Shown here: positions 17,940-26,056 of the stretch, in pieces
Position numbering within the stretch: the first letter of the stretch is position 1
Layout of the letters: every line of letters starts with the position of its first letter
Assembly (NCBI GenBank): GCA_029260515.1
Contig: JAJDDC010000070.1
Location: 434,001 to 498,000, forward strand
Origin: Phycisphaerales bacterium
GTDB taxonomy: Bacteria; Planctomycetota; Phycisphaerae; Phycisphaerales; UBA1924
Length of the DNA: 64,000 bases
Direction of reading: 5' to 3'
Translations under genes and position numbers: made by a program
The notes under the pieces: generated by a model
Told to the model about the DNA's origin: nothing
The model's database searches: none
The model's input: only the letters and a program-made list of their open reading frames with translations

Positions 17940-18149
17940 CGTTCCTCCCCTGGGAATGCAGGACCAAGGTACCGGCGGCGGCGGCTTGAACGAAGGAGAA
18001 ACAGGCGGTTTCCGCTCTGGGGCCGGCCCGATCCGGCTGGATCCCGTGTCGGTCCTGGCGCCCGATCTTTGGGGCGTGGCGGGGCGTATGAGAGAGGGCG
18101 GGGCGGGTGTGCCGATAAGTGCACGACCGCCGCCAGCCACAGGAGCGAT

Positions 18150-19679
18150 ATGTCCCCCACGCTGCCCAACACCGACCTGACGCCCGAGCTGCTCACGCAC
18201 ATGCAGGCCATCAAGGCCAAGGCGCTCGAGTACGGCCTCGACTTCTTCGAGGTGATCTACGAGCGGCTCGACTTCCAGACGATGAACGAGATCGCCTCGC
18301 GGGGCGGCTTCCCGATCCGCTACCCGCACTGGAAGTGGGGGATGGAGTACGAGAAGCTCTCCAAGCGCGACGCGTACGGCATGGGGCGTATCTACGAGAT
18401 GGTCATCAACAACGACCCTTGTTACGCCTATCTGCAGGAGTCGAACTCGGTCACGGACCAGAAGCTCGTGATGGCGCACGTGTACGGGCACTCGGACTTC
18501 TTCAAGTGCAACGCGTGGTTCGGCAAGACCAGCCGCAAGATGATGGACGAGACGGCGAACCACGCGACGCGGGTGCGTCGGCACATCGAGCGGGAGGGCG
18601 CCGAGACGGTCGAGCGGTTCATCGACCGGTGCCTGAGCGTCGAGCACCTGATCGACCCGCACTCTGTGTTCGTGCAGCGGGAGCGCGAGGAGGGGGAGGC
18701 CGAGGCGTTCGAGGCGCGGAAGTTGCCGGCCAAGGACTACATGGATCCGTTTATCAACCCGGCGAGCGAGCTGGAGCGGCAGAAGATCGCGCACGCCGAG
18801 GCGGCGCGGGCACGCAAGACCGCGTTCCCGGCCAGGCCCACGCGCGACGTGCTGCTGTTCCTCATGCGGCACGCGCCGCTGGACGACTGGCAGGTTGACG
18901 TTCTGTCGATCATCCGCGAGGAGGCGTACTACTTCGCGCCCCAGGCGATGACGAAGGTGATGAACGAGGGGTGGGCGACATACTGGCACTCCAAGCTCAT
19001 GACGCAGCACTTCCTGGACGCCAAGGAGATCGTGCACTACGCCGACCAGCACTCGGGCGTGGTGCACATGCCCGCGGGCGGGTTCAACCCGTACAAGATC
19101 GGGCTGGAGATGTTCAAGGAGATCGAGCGGCGCTGGGACCGGGGCCAGCACGGCCCGATCTGGGAGCGGCTCGATTCGCTGGGCGCGAAGGAACGCTTCG
19201 ACGACAAGTCGATGAATGGGCGTGAGAAGATCTTCGAGGTGCGTCGGATCTACAACGACGTGAACTTCATCGACGAGTTCCTCACACCCGAGTTCGTCGA
19301 GAAGCACCAGATGTACCAGTTCCGCAAGGACCCGCAGACGGGCGAGGTGCGGGTCGTGACGCGGGATTTTCACAAGGTCAAGCAGACGCTGCTGTACCAG
19401 CTGACGAACATGGGCCAGCCGTTCGTGTACGTCGTGGACGCGAACTACCTGAACCGGGGCGAGCTGTACATGGCCCACGAGTTCAGCGGGCTGGAGATCG
19501 ACGCGGCGCAGGCCGTCGAGACGCTGCGGGGCGTGCGCGCGATCTGGGGGCGCCCGGTGCACCTGCAGGCGCGGGTGAACGAAGAAATGCGGCTGATCTC
19601 GATGGAGTCGCCCGACGGGGATCCCAAGAGCGAGAAGATCGGCGAGGAGACGCCGCGGCCTGCGCACATGGTCGAGTAA
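18150..19679 (+). CDS. spoVR: SpoVR family protein
   Basis: 509 residues, ATG at 18150 with AGGAG 4 nt upstream. The sequence matches SpoVR along its full length: YPHWKWGMEYEKL, HVYGHSDFFKCN, IIREEAYYFAPQAMTKVMNEGWATYWHS, and the C-terminal region with QTLLYQLTNMGQPFVYVVD. SpoVR was named for a spore-cortex defect in Bacillus, but it is widespread in non-sporulating bacteria, where it usually sits with PrkA and YeaH/YhbH and responds to stress. Neither partner gene is present here. The His- and Glu-rich central region suggests a metal centre, but its biochemistry is unsettled. Confidence 0.95.
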   Translation: MSPTLPNTDLTPELLTHMQAIKAKALEYGLDFFEVIYERLDFQTMNEIASRGGFPIRYPHWKWGMEYEKLSKRDAYGMGRIYEMVINNDPCYAYLQESNSVTDQKLVMAHVYGHSDFFKCNAWFGKTSRKMMDETANHATRVRRHIEREGAETVERFIDRCLSVEHLIDPHSVFVQREREEGEAEAFEARKLPAKDYMDPFINPASELERQKIAHAEAARARKTAFPARPTRDVLLFLMRHAPLDDWQVDVLSIIREEAYYFAPQAMTKVMNEGWATYWHSKLMTQHFLDAKEIVHYADQHSGVVHMPAGGFNPYKIGLEMFKEIERRWDRGQHGPIWERLDSLGAKERFDDKSMNGREKIFEVRRIYNDVNFIDEFLTPEFVEKHQMYQFRKDPQTGEVRVVTRDFHKVKQTLLYQLTNMGQPFVYVVDANYLNRGELYMAHEFSGLEIDAAQAVETLRGVRAIWGRPVHLQARVNEEMRLISMESPDGDPKSEKIGEETPRPAHMVE

Positions 19680-19719
19680 GCGGGCGTCGGGCGAGCAGGC
19701 GACTGGGCACGGGCGCACG

Positions 19720-19749
19720 AAAACCGCCGTCCCACGGGGGACGGCGGTT
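19720..19749. terminator. Bidirectional terminator between spoVR and the PEP-CTERM-like gene
   Basis: A 12-bp perfect stem (AACCGCCGTCCC at 19722-19733, complement at 19738-19749) with loop ACGG. On the minus strand the stem is followed by TTTT, a good tail for the convergent gene; on the plus strand the tail is weaker (gttgttg). Confidence 0.75.
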
Positions 19750-19773
19750 GTTGAGGACGCGTGTCCGGGCTGC

Positions 19774-20523
19774 TCAGCCTCGCTGGCGGCGCAGGAGCGT
19801 CAGGACGCCCATGGCGCCCAGGGCCAGCGCGCCCGGCGAGGGGATGAAGATGTTGTCGAAGGCGCCCGAGCCGCCGACGTTGATGACGACTTTGTTGAAG
19901 CCGTCGGCGGCGCCGGCGGCGCCATCGGCGACGAGGTCGGCGGCGGTGATCGGGCTGATGCGGTTGGCGGTGTTGTCGCCGAACTCGAGCGAGGCGTCAT
20001 AGAAGAGCGAGGCGATGGTTGTGAACTCGCCGAAGGCGACGGAGGCGACGAGGACGTCGTCGCGGTAGAAGTCGAGGCTGGAGCCCTCGATGTTGCCCTC
20101 GCGGTCAACGACGTCGAAGCCGAAGCGGTCGATGGTGCGGTTGAACTCGAAGATGAGCTGGCCCGAGGGGCGGAGGCCCTCGTCGTCGGGGTCGTCGAGG
20201 AAGCCGTCGTCGGCGCCGATGTTGTTCTCGGCGATGAAGATGGCCATGCCGAGGCTGACCTCGGTGGGCGAGAGGGCGAGGTTGCCCGCGGCCCACGGGG
20301 GGCCCTCGAGGTCGGGGTCGGAGGTGCCGATCTCCGTGGTGTCGAAGGCGGCGGCGATATTGAACGGGCGGTTGAAGTTGACAGCGCTGATGGCGAGCAC
20401 GGGCTCGAACTGGCCGACGAGGATCTCGCCGTGCGAGAGGGTCTCGAAGTCAAAGAGCTGCGCGTTGGCGGCGCCGGCGGCGAGCGTGATCGCGGCCGCG
20501 GCGGTGATAATCGGTGATCTCAT
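19774..20523 (-). CDS. Exported PEP-CTERM-like protein
   Basis: 249 residues. The ATG at 20523 is preferred over a GTG three codons earlier because GAGGAGGAG lies about 8 nt before the ATG but touches the GTG. A signal peptide (MRSPIITAAAAITLAAGAANA) is followed by a beta-sandwich-like domain with Asp-rich loops (FDFETLSHGEI ... NLALSPTEVSLGMAIF ... FDVVDREGNIEGSSLDFYRDD ... GGSGAFDNIFI). The C-terminus IPSPGALALGAMGVLTLLRRQRG-stop is a PEP-CTERM-type signal: Pro-containing motif, hydrophobic helix and Arg cluster, here with SPG in place of PEP. Such tails are processed by exosortase and lead to the envelope or biofilm matrix. Specific function unknown. Confidence 0.82.
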   Translation of the reverse strand: MRSPIITAAAAITLAAGAANAQLFDFETLSHGEILVGQFEPVLAISAVNFNRPFNIAAAFDTTEIGTSDPDLEGPPWAAGNLALSPTEVSLGMAIFIAENNIGADDGFLDDPDDEGLRPSGQLIFEFNRTIDRFGFDVVDREGNIEGSSLDFYRDDVLVASVAFGEFTTIASLFYDASLEFGDNTANRISPITAADLVADGAAGAADGFNKVVINVGGSGAFDNIFIPSPGALALGAMGVLTLLRRQRG

Positions 20524-20544
20524 CCTGGACACTCCTCCTCACAG

Positions 20545-20567
20545 AAAAACACCGCGATCCGGCGGTG
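20545..20567 (-). terminator. Hairpin with T-run just upstream of the PEP-CTERM-like gene
   Basis: On the minus strand, CACCGC, a 6-nt loop and GCGGTG are followed by TTTTT, and the gene's ribosome-binding site starts only a few nt later. It may end read-through from rpiB, or act as an attenuator in the leader of the PEP-CTERM-like gene. The stem is only 6 bp, so either role is tentative. Confidence 0.4.
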
Positions 20568-20740
20568 ACTGCCTGTCTATGAGTCGAAGCTACCCCAGCT
20601 TTACAGCGATGCCAGCGGGTTGCGTTTTTATCCGCCCCTGACGCGATCGCGCGTCGGGACGTCGCCGTAAGTTAGTGTGCGCAAGCTGGTTCCGAGAAGG
20701 CGGGGGAGCCCGGGATTGTCGGGTCGCGGACGCGGGATAC

Positions 20741-21223
20741 TCAGCCGGCGGCCGCGGGCGTCCGGGGGTCCTCGCCCTGCTCGATCCTGGCGATCTTCTC
20801 GACGCGCCGGGCGTGGCGCCCGCCCTCGAACTCGGTCGCGAGCCAGATGTCGATGATCTTCTCGATCAGTCGCTGGCCCAGCAGGTCGCCCGAGAGGCAC
20901 AGCACGTTGGCGTCGTTGTGGGCCCGCGAGAGCTGGGCGGTTAGCTCGTCGTGCACGACGGCGGCGCGGATGCCCCCGACTTTGTTGGCGGCGATCGCCA
21001 TGCCGATGGACGTGCCGCAGATGAGGATGCCCCGGTCGGCCTCGCCCTTGGACACGCTCTGGGCGACGAGCCAGGCCTGGTCGGGGTAGTCGGACGGCCC
21101 GTCGCACTCGCCGAGGATCCTGGCGTCCTGCCCCTCGCTGGTGAGGTGCTGGGCGGTGAGGCGGGCGGCGGCGAGGCCGCGGTGGTCGGCGCCGATGACG
21201 ATCCGCAGGGTGTTCTCGCTCAT
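20741..21223 (-). CDS. rpiB: Ribose-5-phosphate isomerase B
   Basis: 160 residues, close to the usual 150. The N-terminus IVIGADHRGLAAA holds the conserved Asp-His, and ILICGTSIGMAIAANK holds the catalytic Cys and phosphate loop; HNDANVLCLSGDLLG is the family's conserved C-terminal strand. RpiB interconverts ribose-5-phosphate and ribulose-5-phosphate in the pentose phosphate pathway. Its start overlaps the stop of the upstream phosphatase gene by 4 bp (ATGA), so the pair is an operon. In Bacillus the arginine phosphatase ywlE and the rpiB homologue ywlF are also neighbours, which supports both calls. Confidence 0.93.
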   Translation of the reverse strand: MSENTLRIVIGADHRGLAAARLTAQHLTSEGQDARILGECDGPSDYPDQAWLVAQSVSKGEADRGILICGTSIGMAIAANKVGGIRAAVVHDELTAQLSRAHNDANVLCLSGDLLGQRLIEKIIDIWLATEFEGGRHARRVEKIARIEQGEDPRTPAAAG

Positions 21224-21666
21224 CGGTCCAGCTCCCGGAGGCGTGCGGCGATCAGGGCCGCGAGACGGTCGGCCGTCTCACGGTAGACCTCCTGGCCCAT
21301 CCCGATCGGGTCGGGGATCGAGCCCTCTGGGTCCAGGGGATGGATCTCGCCCGCGTGCCCGGGGGCGAGGCGCGTGGCGGCCTCGGCGTGGGTGGGCGTC
21401 ATGGCGTACACGGCGTCGGCCCGCTCGATCATGTCGGCGGTCAGGGGGCGGGAGCGGTGGGCCGAGAGGTCCAGGCCACGCCGGGCCATCTCGGCGACCG
21501 CCTCGTCGGCGGCGGGGGCGCCGTGCGTCGCGGTGACGCCGGCGCTGACGGCGCGGGTGACAGCGTCGCCGGCGTCGCCCGCCTCGAGCAGCGCGCGTGC
21601 GATGGCCGCGGCCATCGGGCTGCGGCAGGTGTTGCCGGTGCAGACGAAGAGGATCGTTCGTGCCAC
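21220..21666 (-). CDS. Low-molecular-weight phosphatase, protein-arginine-phosphatase (YwlE) type
   Basis: 148 residues from a GTG at 21666. The catalytic loop is CTGNTCRSP near the N-terminus, and the acid/base Asp is in IPDPIG. The Thr in the loop (C-T-G-N-T-C-R-S) is the residue that in Bacillus YwlE favours phospho-arginine; tyrosine-specific relatives carry Ile or Leu at that position. In Bacillus, YwlE removes the McsB arginine-phosphate mark that targets proteins to ClpCP. No McsB is visible in the window, so the substrate is an inference. TATCCT lies 7 nt before the start codon and no Shine-Dalgarno is present. Confidence 0.85.
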   Translation of the reverse strand: MARTILFVCTGNTCRSPMAAAIARALLEAGDAGDAVTRAVSAGVTATHGAPAADEAVAEMARRGLDLSAHRSRPLTADMIERADAVYAMTPTHAEAATRLAPGHAGEIHPLDPEGSIPDPIGMGQEVYRETADRLAALIAARLRELDR

Positions 21667-21673
21667 GCGTGCG

Positions 21674-21679
21674 AGGATA
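21674..21679 (-). promoter_or_regulatory. -10-like box TATCCT upstream of the YwlE-like gene
   Basis: On the minus strand TATCCT is followed by 7 nt and the GTG start at 21666, leaving no room for a Shine-Dalgarno sequence. Part of the leaderless promoter group described in the findings. Confidence 0.4.
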
Positions 21680-21694
21680 CCCGGGCGGGCGTGC

Positions 21695-22057
21695 TCAGCG
21701 TTCGCCCGCGTGCCCGGCCGCGCACGCGTCGCGCGGGCGGTTGGCCGCGACCCAGCGGTACACGGGGCGGGCGGCGTGCGAGACGCCCGGGAGATAGAGC
21801 AGGGCGGCGATCGGGGCGCCCGGCGGGGTCTGGAGCAGGGCCCTGCGGATCGCGGGGAAGCCGAGCAGGACGCGCCCGTCCCGGGTCCGCATGGGCATGC
21901 CCCGCATCGCGTCGTCGAGGGTCACGGGCAGGCCGTCGCCGGCGGTGTTGAGGTCGGTGAACTCGAGGCGCCCGAGCCAGTCGAGGCGACGCAGGACGCG
22001 GGTGGATCGGCGGCAGGTCCCGCACCGGGCGTCGTAGTAGCAGGTGTCGCGGGGCAC
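21695..22057 (-). CDS. DCC (DUF393) family thiol-disulfide oxidoreductase-like protein
   Basis: 120 residues from a GTG at 22057; a longer frame to 22210 would run through the promoter of the divergent pseudopilin gene and looks non-coding. The N-terminus CYYDARCGTCRRSTRVL has the D-x-x-C-x-x-C motif that names the family, and LLGFPAIRRAL and LLYLPGVSHAARPVYRWVAANR follow the usual DUF393 pattern. Members are predicted thioredoxin-fold proteins of unsettled function. TACGCT lies 5 nt before the start codon and may be its -10 box. It is on the same strand as the YwlE-like and rpiB genes, 28 bp upstream of them. Confidence 0.78.
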   Translation of the reverse strand: MPRDTCYYDARCGTCRRSTRVLRRLDWLGRLEFTDLNTAGDGLPVTLDDAMRGMPMRTRDGRVLLGFPAIRRALLQTPPGAPIAALLYLPGVSHAARPVYRWVAANRPRDACAAGHAGER

Positions 22058-22062
22058 GTGTG

Positions 22063-22068
22063 AGCGTA
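22063..22068 (-). promoter_or_regulatory. -10-like box TACGCT upstream of the DCC gene
   Basis: TACGCT on the minus strand ends 5 nt before the GTG at 22057. It supports that start over the longer frame. Same spacing class as the other leaderless candidates. Confidence 0.35.
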
Positions 22069-22197
22069 TGTAGGGCGCCGGAGGGGGGTTGGGCGGGTGT
22101 GCCCGGGGCGTGTGGTGGGTCTTGTGGGCATCCGCGGGTAGCCCGCGTCGTATAGTCAGGCGAGCCGACACCGGGGACAGGGCTGAAGGAGCTCCGC

Positions 22198-23400
22198 ATG
22201 CCACGCACAACGGGACCCATCGGGGGGCGTCGCCGCGCCTTCACGCTCATCGAGATCCTGCTGGTCATCGCGATCATCGGGGTGCTCATCGCGATCCTGG
22301 TGCCGGCCCTGGGCGGCGCCCGCGAGGCGGCCCGCAAGGCCCAGTCGCAGACGCTGCTCACGTCGCTGGGCAACGCGGTCGGCGCGTTCGGCAACGACAA
22401 CGACGGGCGGGCGCCCGGGCTCTTCGGCGTCCGCGACATGGGGCACTCGGACAACGGGGGCATGGGGGGCGAGGGCCTGAGCGCGATGGAGAACATGCTC
22501 CTGGCGCTCTCGGGCTCCGAGGCGGTCCTGGGGCGCAACGACGTGTCGTACAACGGCGAGGTAAACCAGAATATCGTCGCGCTCGTCGGGCCGTTGAGCG
22601 CCTCGGACAGCAAGTACTGGGTGAACCCGAGCTTGATCGGCACGGGCGACGCGTACTTTGACATCTCGCCCGAGTTCTTCGTCGCCCAGACGAGGGGCGA
22701 GCAGCAGGCCGCGGCCAACGCGGGCCCGGCGGCCAACGAGGACGAGCGGGCGATGGGCATGGTCGAGATCCCCGACCTCGTGGACGCGTGGGGCCAGCCG
22801 ATCCTCGCGTGGGTCAAGGACGAGTTCGGGGCGACGCAGATCCGCCAGTCGGCGACGAACATCACGCTCGAGCGTGAGAAGTTCGTGCAGATCGACTCGG
22901 ACGGCGCGGACGGGAACACCGGGCCCGCGTGGTTCTACTGGAACTCGAACGCGGCGTTCCTGCGCGCCACGGCGCTGGGCAAGAAGCGGTACGACATGAG
23001 CGCGGGGCCGAGCGGCACGGACGGCGCCGCGAGCATCATCGGCGGCGGCATGCGTGAGGATGACCCCGACCACATGCTCTACACGATGGCCGCCCTTCTC
23101 GGCGCGTCGTCGTTCTCCTCGCTCCAGGACGCCGGGGGCAGCCCGTATATGAGCGCGGACCTGATCCCGACATCGGCCCGCGGGAGCGTGGTGCTGCACT
23201 CGGCCGGGCGCGACGGGATCTACCTGTCCACCGAGGACTCGGGGCTCGCGACCGCGACGGTCGACGGTGACCACATCGAGTTCGGGTCAAACTTCTACGG
23301 GCCGGGCACAGAGGACCGGATCCTCGACGACGCCGGCAAACCCACATCTGTGGATGTGATCACCGATTTCGACGATCTGATCACGGGTGTCGGCAACTGA
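22198..23400 (+). CDS. Type II secretion/type IV pilin-like prepilin (pseudopilin)
   Basis: 400 residues, ATG at 22198 with AAGGA 7 nt upstream and a TATAGT box at 22151-22156. The N-terminus is a class III prepilin signal: GGRRRAFTLIEILLVIAIIG, cleaved before Phe, with Glu at mature position 5, followed by the hydrophobic helix. The remaining 350 residues are unusually long for a pseudopilin and contain no DUF1559 signature; they show alternating beta strands and a segment SAGRDGIYLSTEDSG like the C-terminal lobe of planctomycete H-x-9-DG pilins. It is assembled at the inner membrane by a secretion or pilus machine encoded elsewhere. ComEC follows on the same strand, which hints at DNA uptake, but no other competence gene is here. 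Confidence 0.88.
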   Translation: MPRTTGPIGGRRRAFTLIEILLVIAIIGVLIAILVPALGGAREAARKAQSQTLLTSLGNAVGAFGNDNDGRAPGLFGVRDMGHSDNGGMGGEGLSAMENMLLALSGSEAVLGRNDVSYNGEVNQNIVALVGPLSASDSKYWVNPSLIGTGDAYFDISPEFFVAQTRGEQQAAANAGPAANEDERAMGMVEIPDLVDAWGQPILAWVKDEFGATQIRQSATNITLEREKFVQIDSDGADGNTGPAWFYWNSNAAFLRATALGKKRYDMSAGPSGTDGAASIIGGGMREDDPDHMLYTMAALLGASSFSSLQDAGGSPYMSADLIPTSARGSVVLHSAGRDGIYLSTEDSGLATATVDGDHIEFGSNFYGPGTEDRILDDAGKPTSVDVITDFDDLITGVGN

Positions 23401-23497
23401 GGTCGGCCCGCCCGCTCAGATCTGTGTTCGTGCGGCGATCCTGAGAAACACCATTGTTCATGCTTGCGTCGGGGCGGCCCAGGGGTAAGCCTGTGGC

Positions 23498-26056
23498 GTG
23501 CGCGCGTCGTGGACACGCCCGGAGAGCTGGACGGATCGGGGCGCCCGGTCGGCGCGGGTGCGCGCGGGTGTGGCGTTCGCGGCGGCGTGCGTGGGGATCG
23601 TGCTCGGGCGTCTGACGCCGGGGGCGCCGACGGGCCTGTGGTTCGCGTTGGCGCTGGGCGCGTCGGCGGGGGTGTGCGTGCTGCGGGGGCGGGCGTGCCG
23701 GGTGGCGCTGGTGCTGGGCGCGGCGCTGCTGATGGCGGGGTGGACGCAGGCGAGGATCCACACGCGACCGTCGGCGTCATTCGAGGCGTTGCTGGATGAG
23801 GGCGTGGGCGGGGTGGTCCGCCCGACGCTGGTGCGGCTCGAGTGCCGGGTGATCTCGGCGATGGTCGCGCCGCCCGAGGCGCTCACGCCCCTGGACCCGA
23901 TGTACATAAGCGACGACGTCGGGCGGGGCGGCGGGGGCCAGTGGGTCGAGGCCGAGGCGCTGCTGGTGCGCACGGGCGGGGGTGATCGGCGTGTGCGCGG
24001 GAGGGTGCGTATGTACGCGCCGGGGCTGCGCGACGAGCACGTGCACGCTGGGCAGCGGGTGCTGGTGACCGGGTGGGCGGACGGCGTCGGGCCGGACACG
24101 AACCCGCGCGGGTACGACGGGCGGGCGAGGGCGCGCCAGCGCGGGTTCGTGGGGCGGGTGCGGACGTCGTCGCCCGCGATGATCGAGCCATTGGACGATG
24201 GGATGCTCGGGTGGGTGTGGGCGGCGCCGACGCGGTGGCGGGGGGCGTTGCGCCGACGCGCCTCGGCGGCGCTGGGCGACGGGGCGGGCGGGGGCGACGG
24301 CTTGCGGCTGATGGCGGCGCTGCTTCTGGGACGGCGCGAGCCGGGCATCGGGCCGGTGCTGGACCAGTTTCGGCGTCTCGGGGCGTCGCACCTGCTGGCG
24401 GTCTCCGGGTTCCACCTGGCGGTGCTCGCGGGCATGGCGCTGTGGCTTGTGCGCTTGACGGGCGAGCGCGGGCGCCTGGAGGGCGTGCTCGTCGGGGCGG
24501 CGACGCTGGCGTACATGCTGGTGCTGCCCACGCGGACGCCCATCGTCCGCTCCGGCGTGATGGTCCTGGGCGTGCTCGTGGGGGACGCGGCGGGGCGGCG
24601 CCCGGACAGGCTGGCAACGCTCGCGTGGGTCGCGATCTGCCTGCTCGTCTGGCGCCCGCTGGACCTGTGGTCGATCGGGTACCAGCTGAGCGTGGGGATC
24701 ACCGGTTTGCTGATCTGGCTCGGCTCGACGCGCCACCCGTGGGTGTTCGGGCAGCGCGTCGTCGGGGCGGCGCCCGGGCGGGGCGTGTGCGCGACGGCGT
24801 GGCGCGTGTGCACGCACACGCTGGCGACGTGCGTGCTGTGCTGGATGGTCGCGGCGCCGACGATCCTGGCGCACACCGGGATCGCCAGCCCGATCGCGCC
24901 GCTGGCCTCGGCGCTGCTGCTGCCGATTGTGCTCTTGGACCTCGCGGTTGGGTTCGTGCTGGTGGTGGGCGCGGCGGCCGCGCCGGGGCTCGGCGGGTTC
25001 GGGGCGGCGATCCTCGGCGCGATGGGGGACGCGACGCTGTGGGCGGCGGGCGTGCTCGAGCGCGTGCCGGGCGCGTCGTTCCGCCTGCCCGAGGTCTCGG
25101 CGCTGTGGGCGGCGGCGGCGACGTGCTGGTCGCTGTGGGTGATCGGGCGTGCGCGGCTCCGCGACCGGCGGGTGTGGTTGGTGGCGGCGGTGGTGGCGGC
25201 GTGGCTGGGCGGGGAGGTCTCGATCCGGCGGGGGATGTCGCCCGACGCGGTGCTCCGCGTGGACACGGTCGATGTCGGCGACGGGACGTGCCACCTGGTC
25301 CGCGCGGGCCGCGGCGCGATCCTGTGGGACGCGGGCTCGCTCACGCGGCGCTGGAACGAGGGGGCGATCGAGAACCTGTGGCGCGACCGGGGGGGTCGCG
25401 CGGTGACGACCGCGGTTGTCTCGCACCCGAACCTGGACCACTACAACGCGCTGCCGGCGCTCGCCGGCCCCCTCGGCCTCGAGCGCGTGCTGGTGGGTGC
25501 GGCGATGCACGAGCGGCTCGACGCCGGACCCGGGCTCTACTGGCGCGAGCTGCTCGAGGCCCAGGGCGTCCGGATCGAGGTGATCGGCGCGGGCGACCGG
25601 CTCGAGCTGGGGCGCGTGACGATCCGCGTGCTGTGCGAGGGCGGGGCGGGCATGGAGGCCAACGACCGCTCGCTCGTGGCCCGCATCGAGGCGCCGACGG
25701 ATGACGGCGGGCGTCGCGTGCTGCTCACGGGCGACATCCAGGCGCCGGCGATGGGGTTGCTCGAGGCCCGGGGCGTGGATGTCCGGGCGGACGTGCTCGA
25801 GTTGCCCCACCACGGGTCGGTGCACGCCGCGGCGCTCGACTTCGTCGCGCGGGTCGATCCGGGCGTCGTGCTCCAGTCCACGGGCGCCCGGCGCGTGTTC
25901 GACACGCGGTGGGACCCGGTCCGCGGTGGGCGGGTCTGGTGGACGACGGCGGTGAACGGCGCGTGCTGGGTCGAGGTCCGGCGCGACGGGTCGATCGTGA
26001 CCGGCGCCCGGATCGACGCGGGCTCGTGGGATCGGACGGGCGAGCCCGGGCGCTAG
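23498..26056 (+). CDS. comEC: ComEC/Rec2 DNA-uptake channel protein
   Basis: 852 residues from a GTG at 23498. The protein has an N-terminal membrane region with an OB-like periplasmic domain (about 30-230), a multi-helix competence domain (about 270-570, with LLAVSGFHLAVLAGMALWLV) and a C-terminal metallo-beta-lactamase domain (DTVDVGDGTCHLVR, VVSHPNLDHYN, LLTGDIQAPA, LELPHHGSVHA). ComEC forms the inner-membrane channel for single-stranded DNA during natural transformation, and its nuclease-like domain is thought to degrade the second strand. Its stop overlaps the stop of the convergent gene by 4 bp. Confidence 0.93.
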   Translation: MRASWTRPESWTDRGARSARVRAGVAFAAACVGIVLGRLTPGAPTGLWFALALGASAGVCVLRGRACRVALVLGAALLMAGWTQARIHTRPSASFEALLDEGVGGVVRPTLVRLECRVISAMVAPPEALTPLDPMYISDDVGRGGGGQWVEAEALLVRTGGGDRRVRGRVRMYAPGLRDEHVHAGQRVLVTGWADGVGPDTNPRGYDGRARARQRGFVGRVRTSSPAMIEPLDDGMLGWVWAAPTRWRGALRRRASAALGDGAGGGDGLRLMAALLLGRREPGIGPVLDQFRRLGASHLLAVSGFHLAVLAGMALWLVRLTGERGRLEGVLVGAATLAYMLVLPTRTPIVRSGVMVLGVLVGDAAGRRPDRLATLAWVAICLLVWRPLDLWSIGYQLSVGITGLLIWLGSTRHPWVFGQRVVGAAPGRGVCATAWRVCTHTLATCVLCWMVAAPTILAHTGIASPIAPLASALLLPIVLLDLAVGFVLVVGAAAAPGLGGFGAAILGAMGDATLWAAGVLERVPGASFRLPEVSALWAAAATCWSLWVIGRARLRDRRVWLVAAVVAAWLGGEVSIRRGMSPDAVLRVDTVDVGDGTCHLVRAGRGAILWDAGSLTRRWNEGAIENLWRDRGGRAVTTAVVSHPNLDHYNALPALAGPLGLERVLVGAAMHERLDAGPGLYWRELLEAQGVRIEVIGAGDRLELGRVTIRVLCEGGAGMEANDRSLVARIEAPTDDGGRRVLLTGDIQAPAMGLLEARGVDVRADVLELPHHGSVHAAALDFVARVDPGVVLQSTGARRVFDTRWDPVRGGRVWWTTAVNGACWVEVRRDGSIVTGARIDAGSWDRTGEPGR

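Noticed and set aside
23458..25344. Large open frames on the minus strand opposite comEC
   Set aside because: Ser/Arg/Pro-rich shadows of the comEC reading frame without starts, ribosome-binding sites or homologues.
25417..25450. The metallo-beta-lactamase motif of ComEC has Asn where many family members have His (SHPNLDHYN)
   Set aside because: ComEC proteins often vary at this position (for example SHPDADH), so it is not a sign of an inactive domain.
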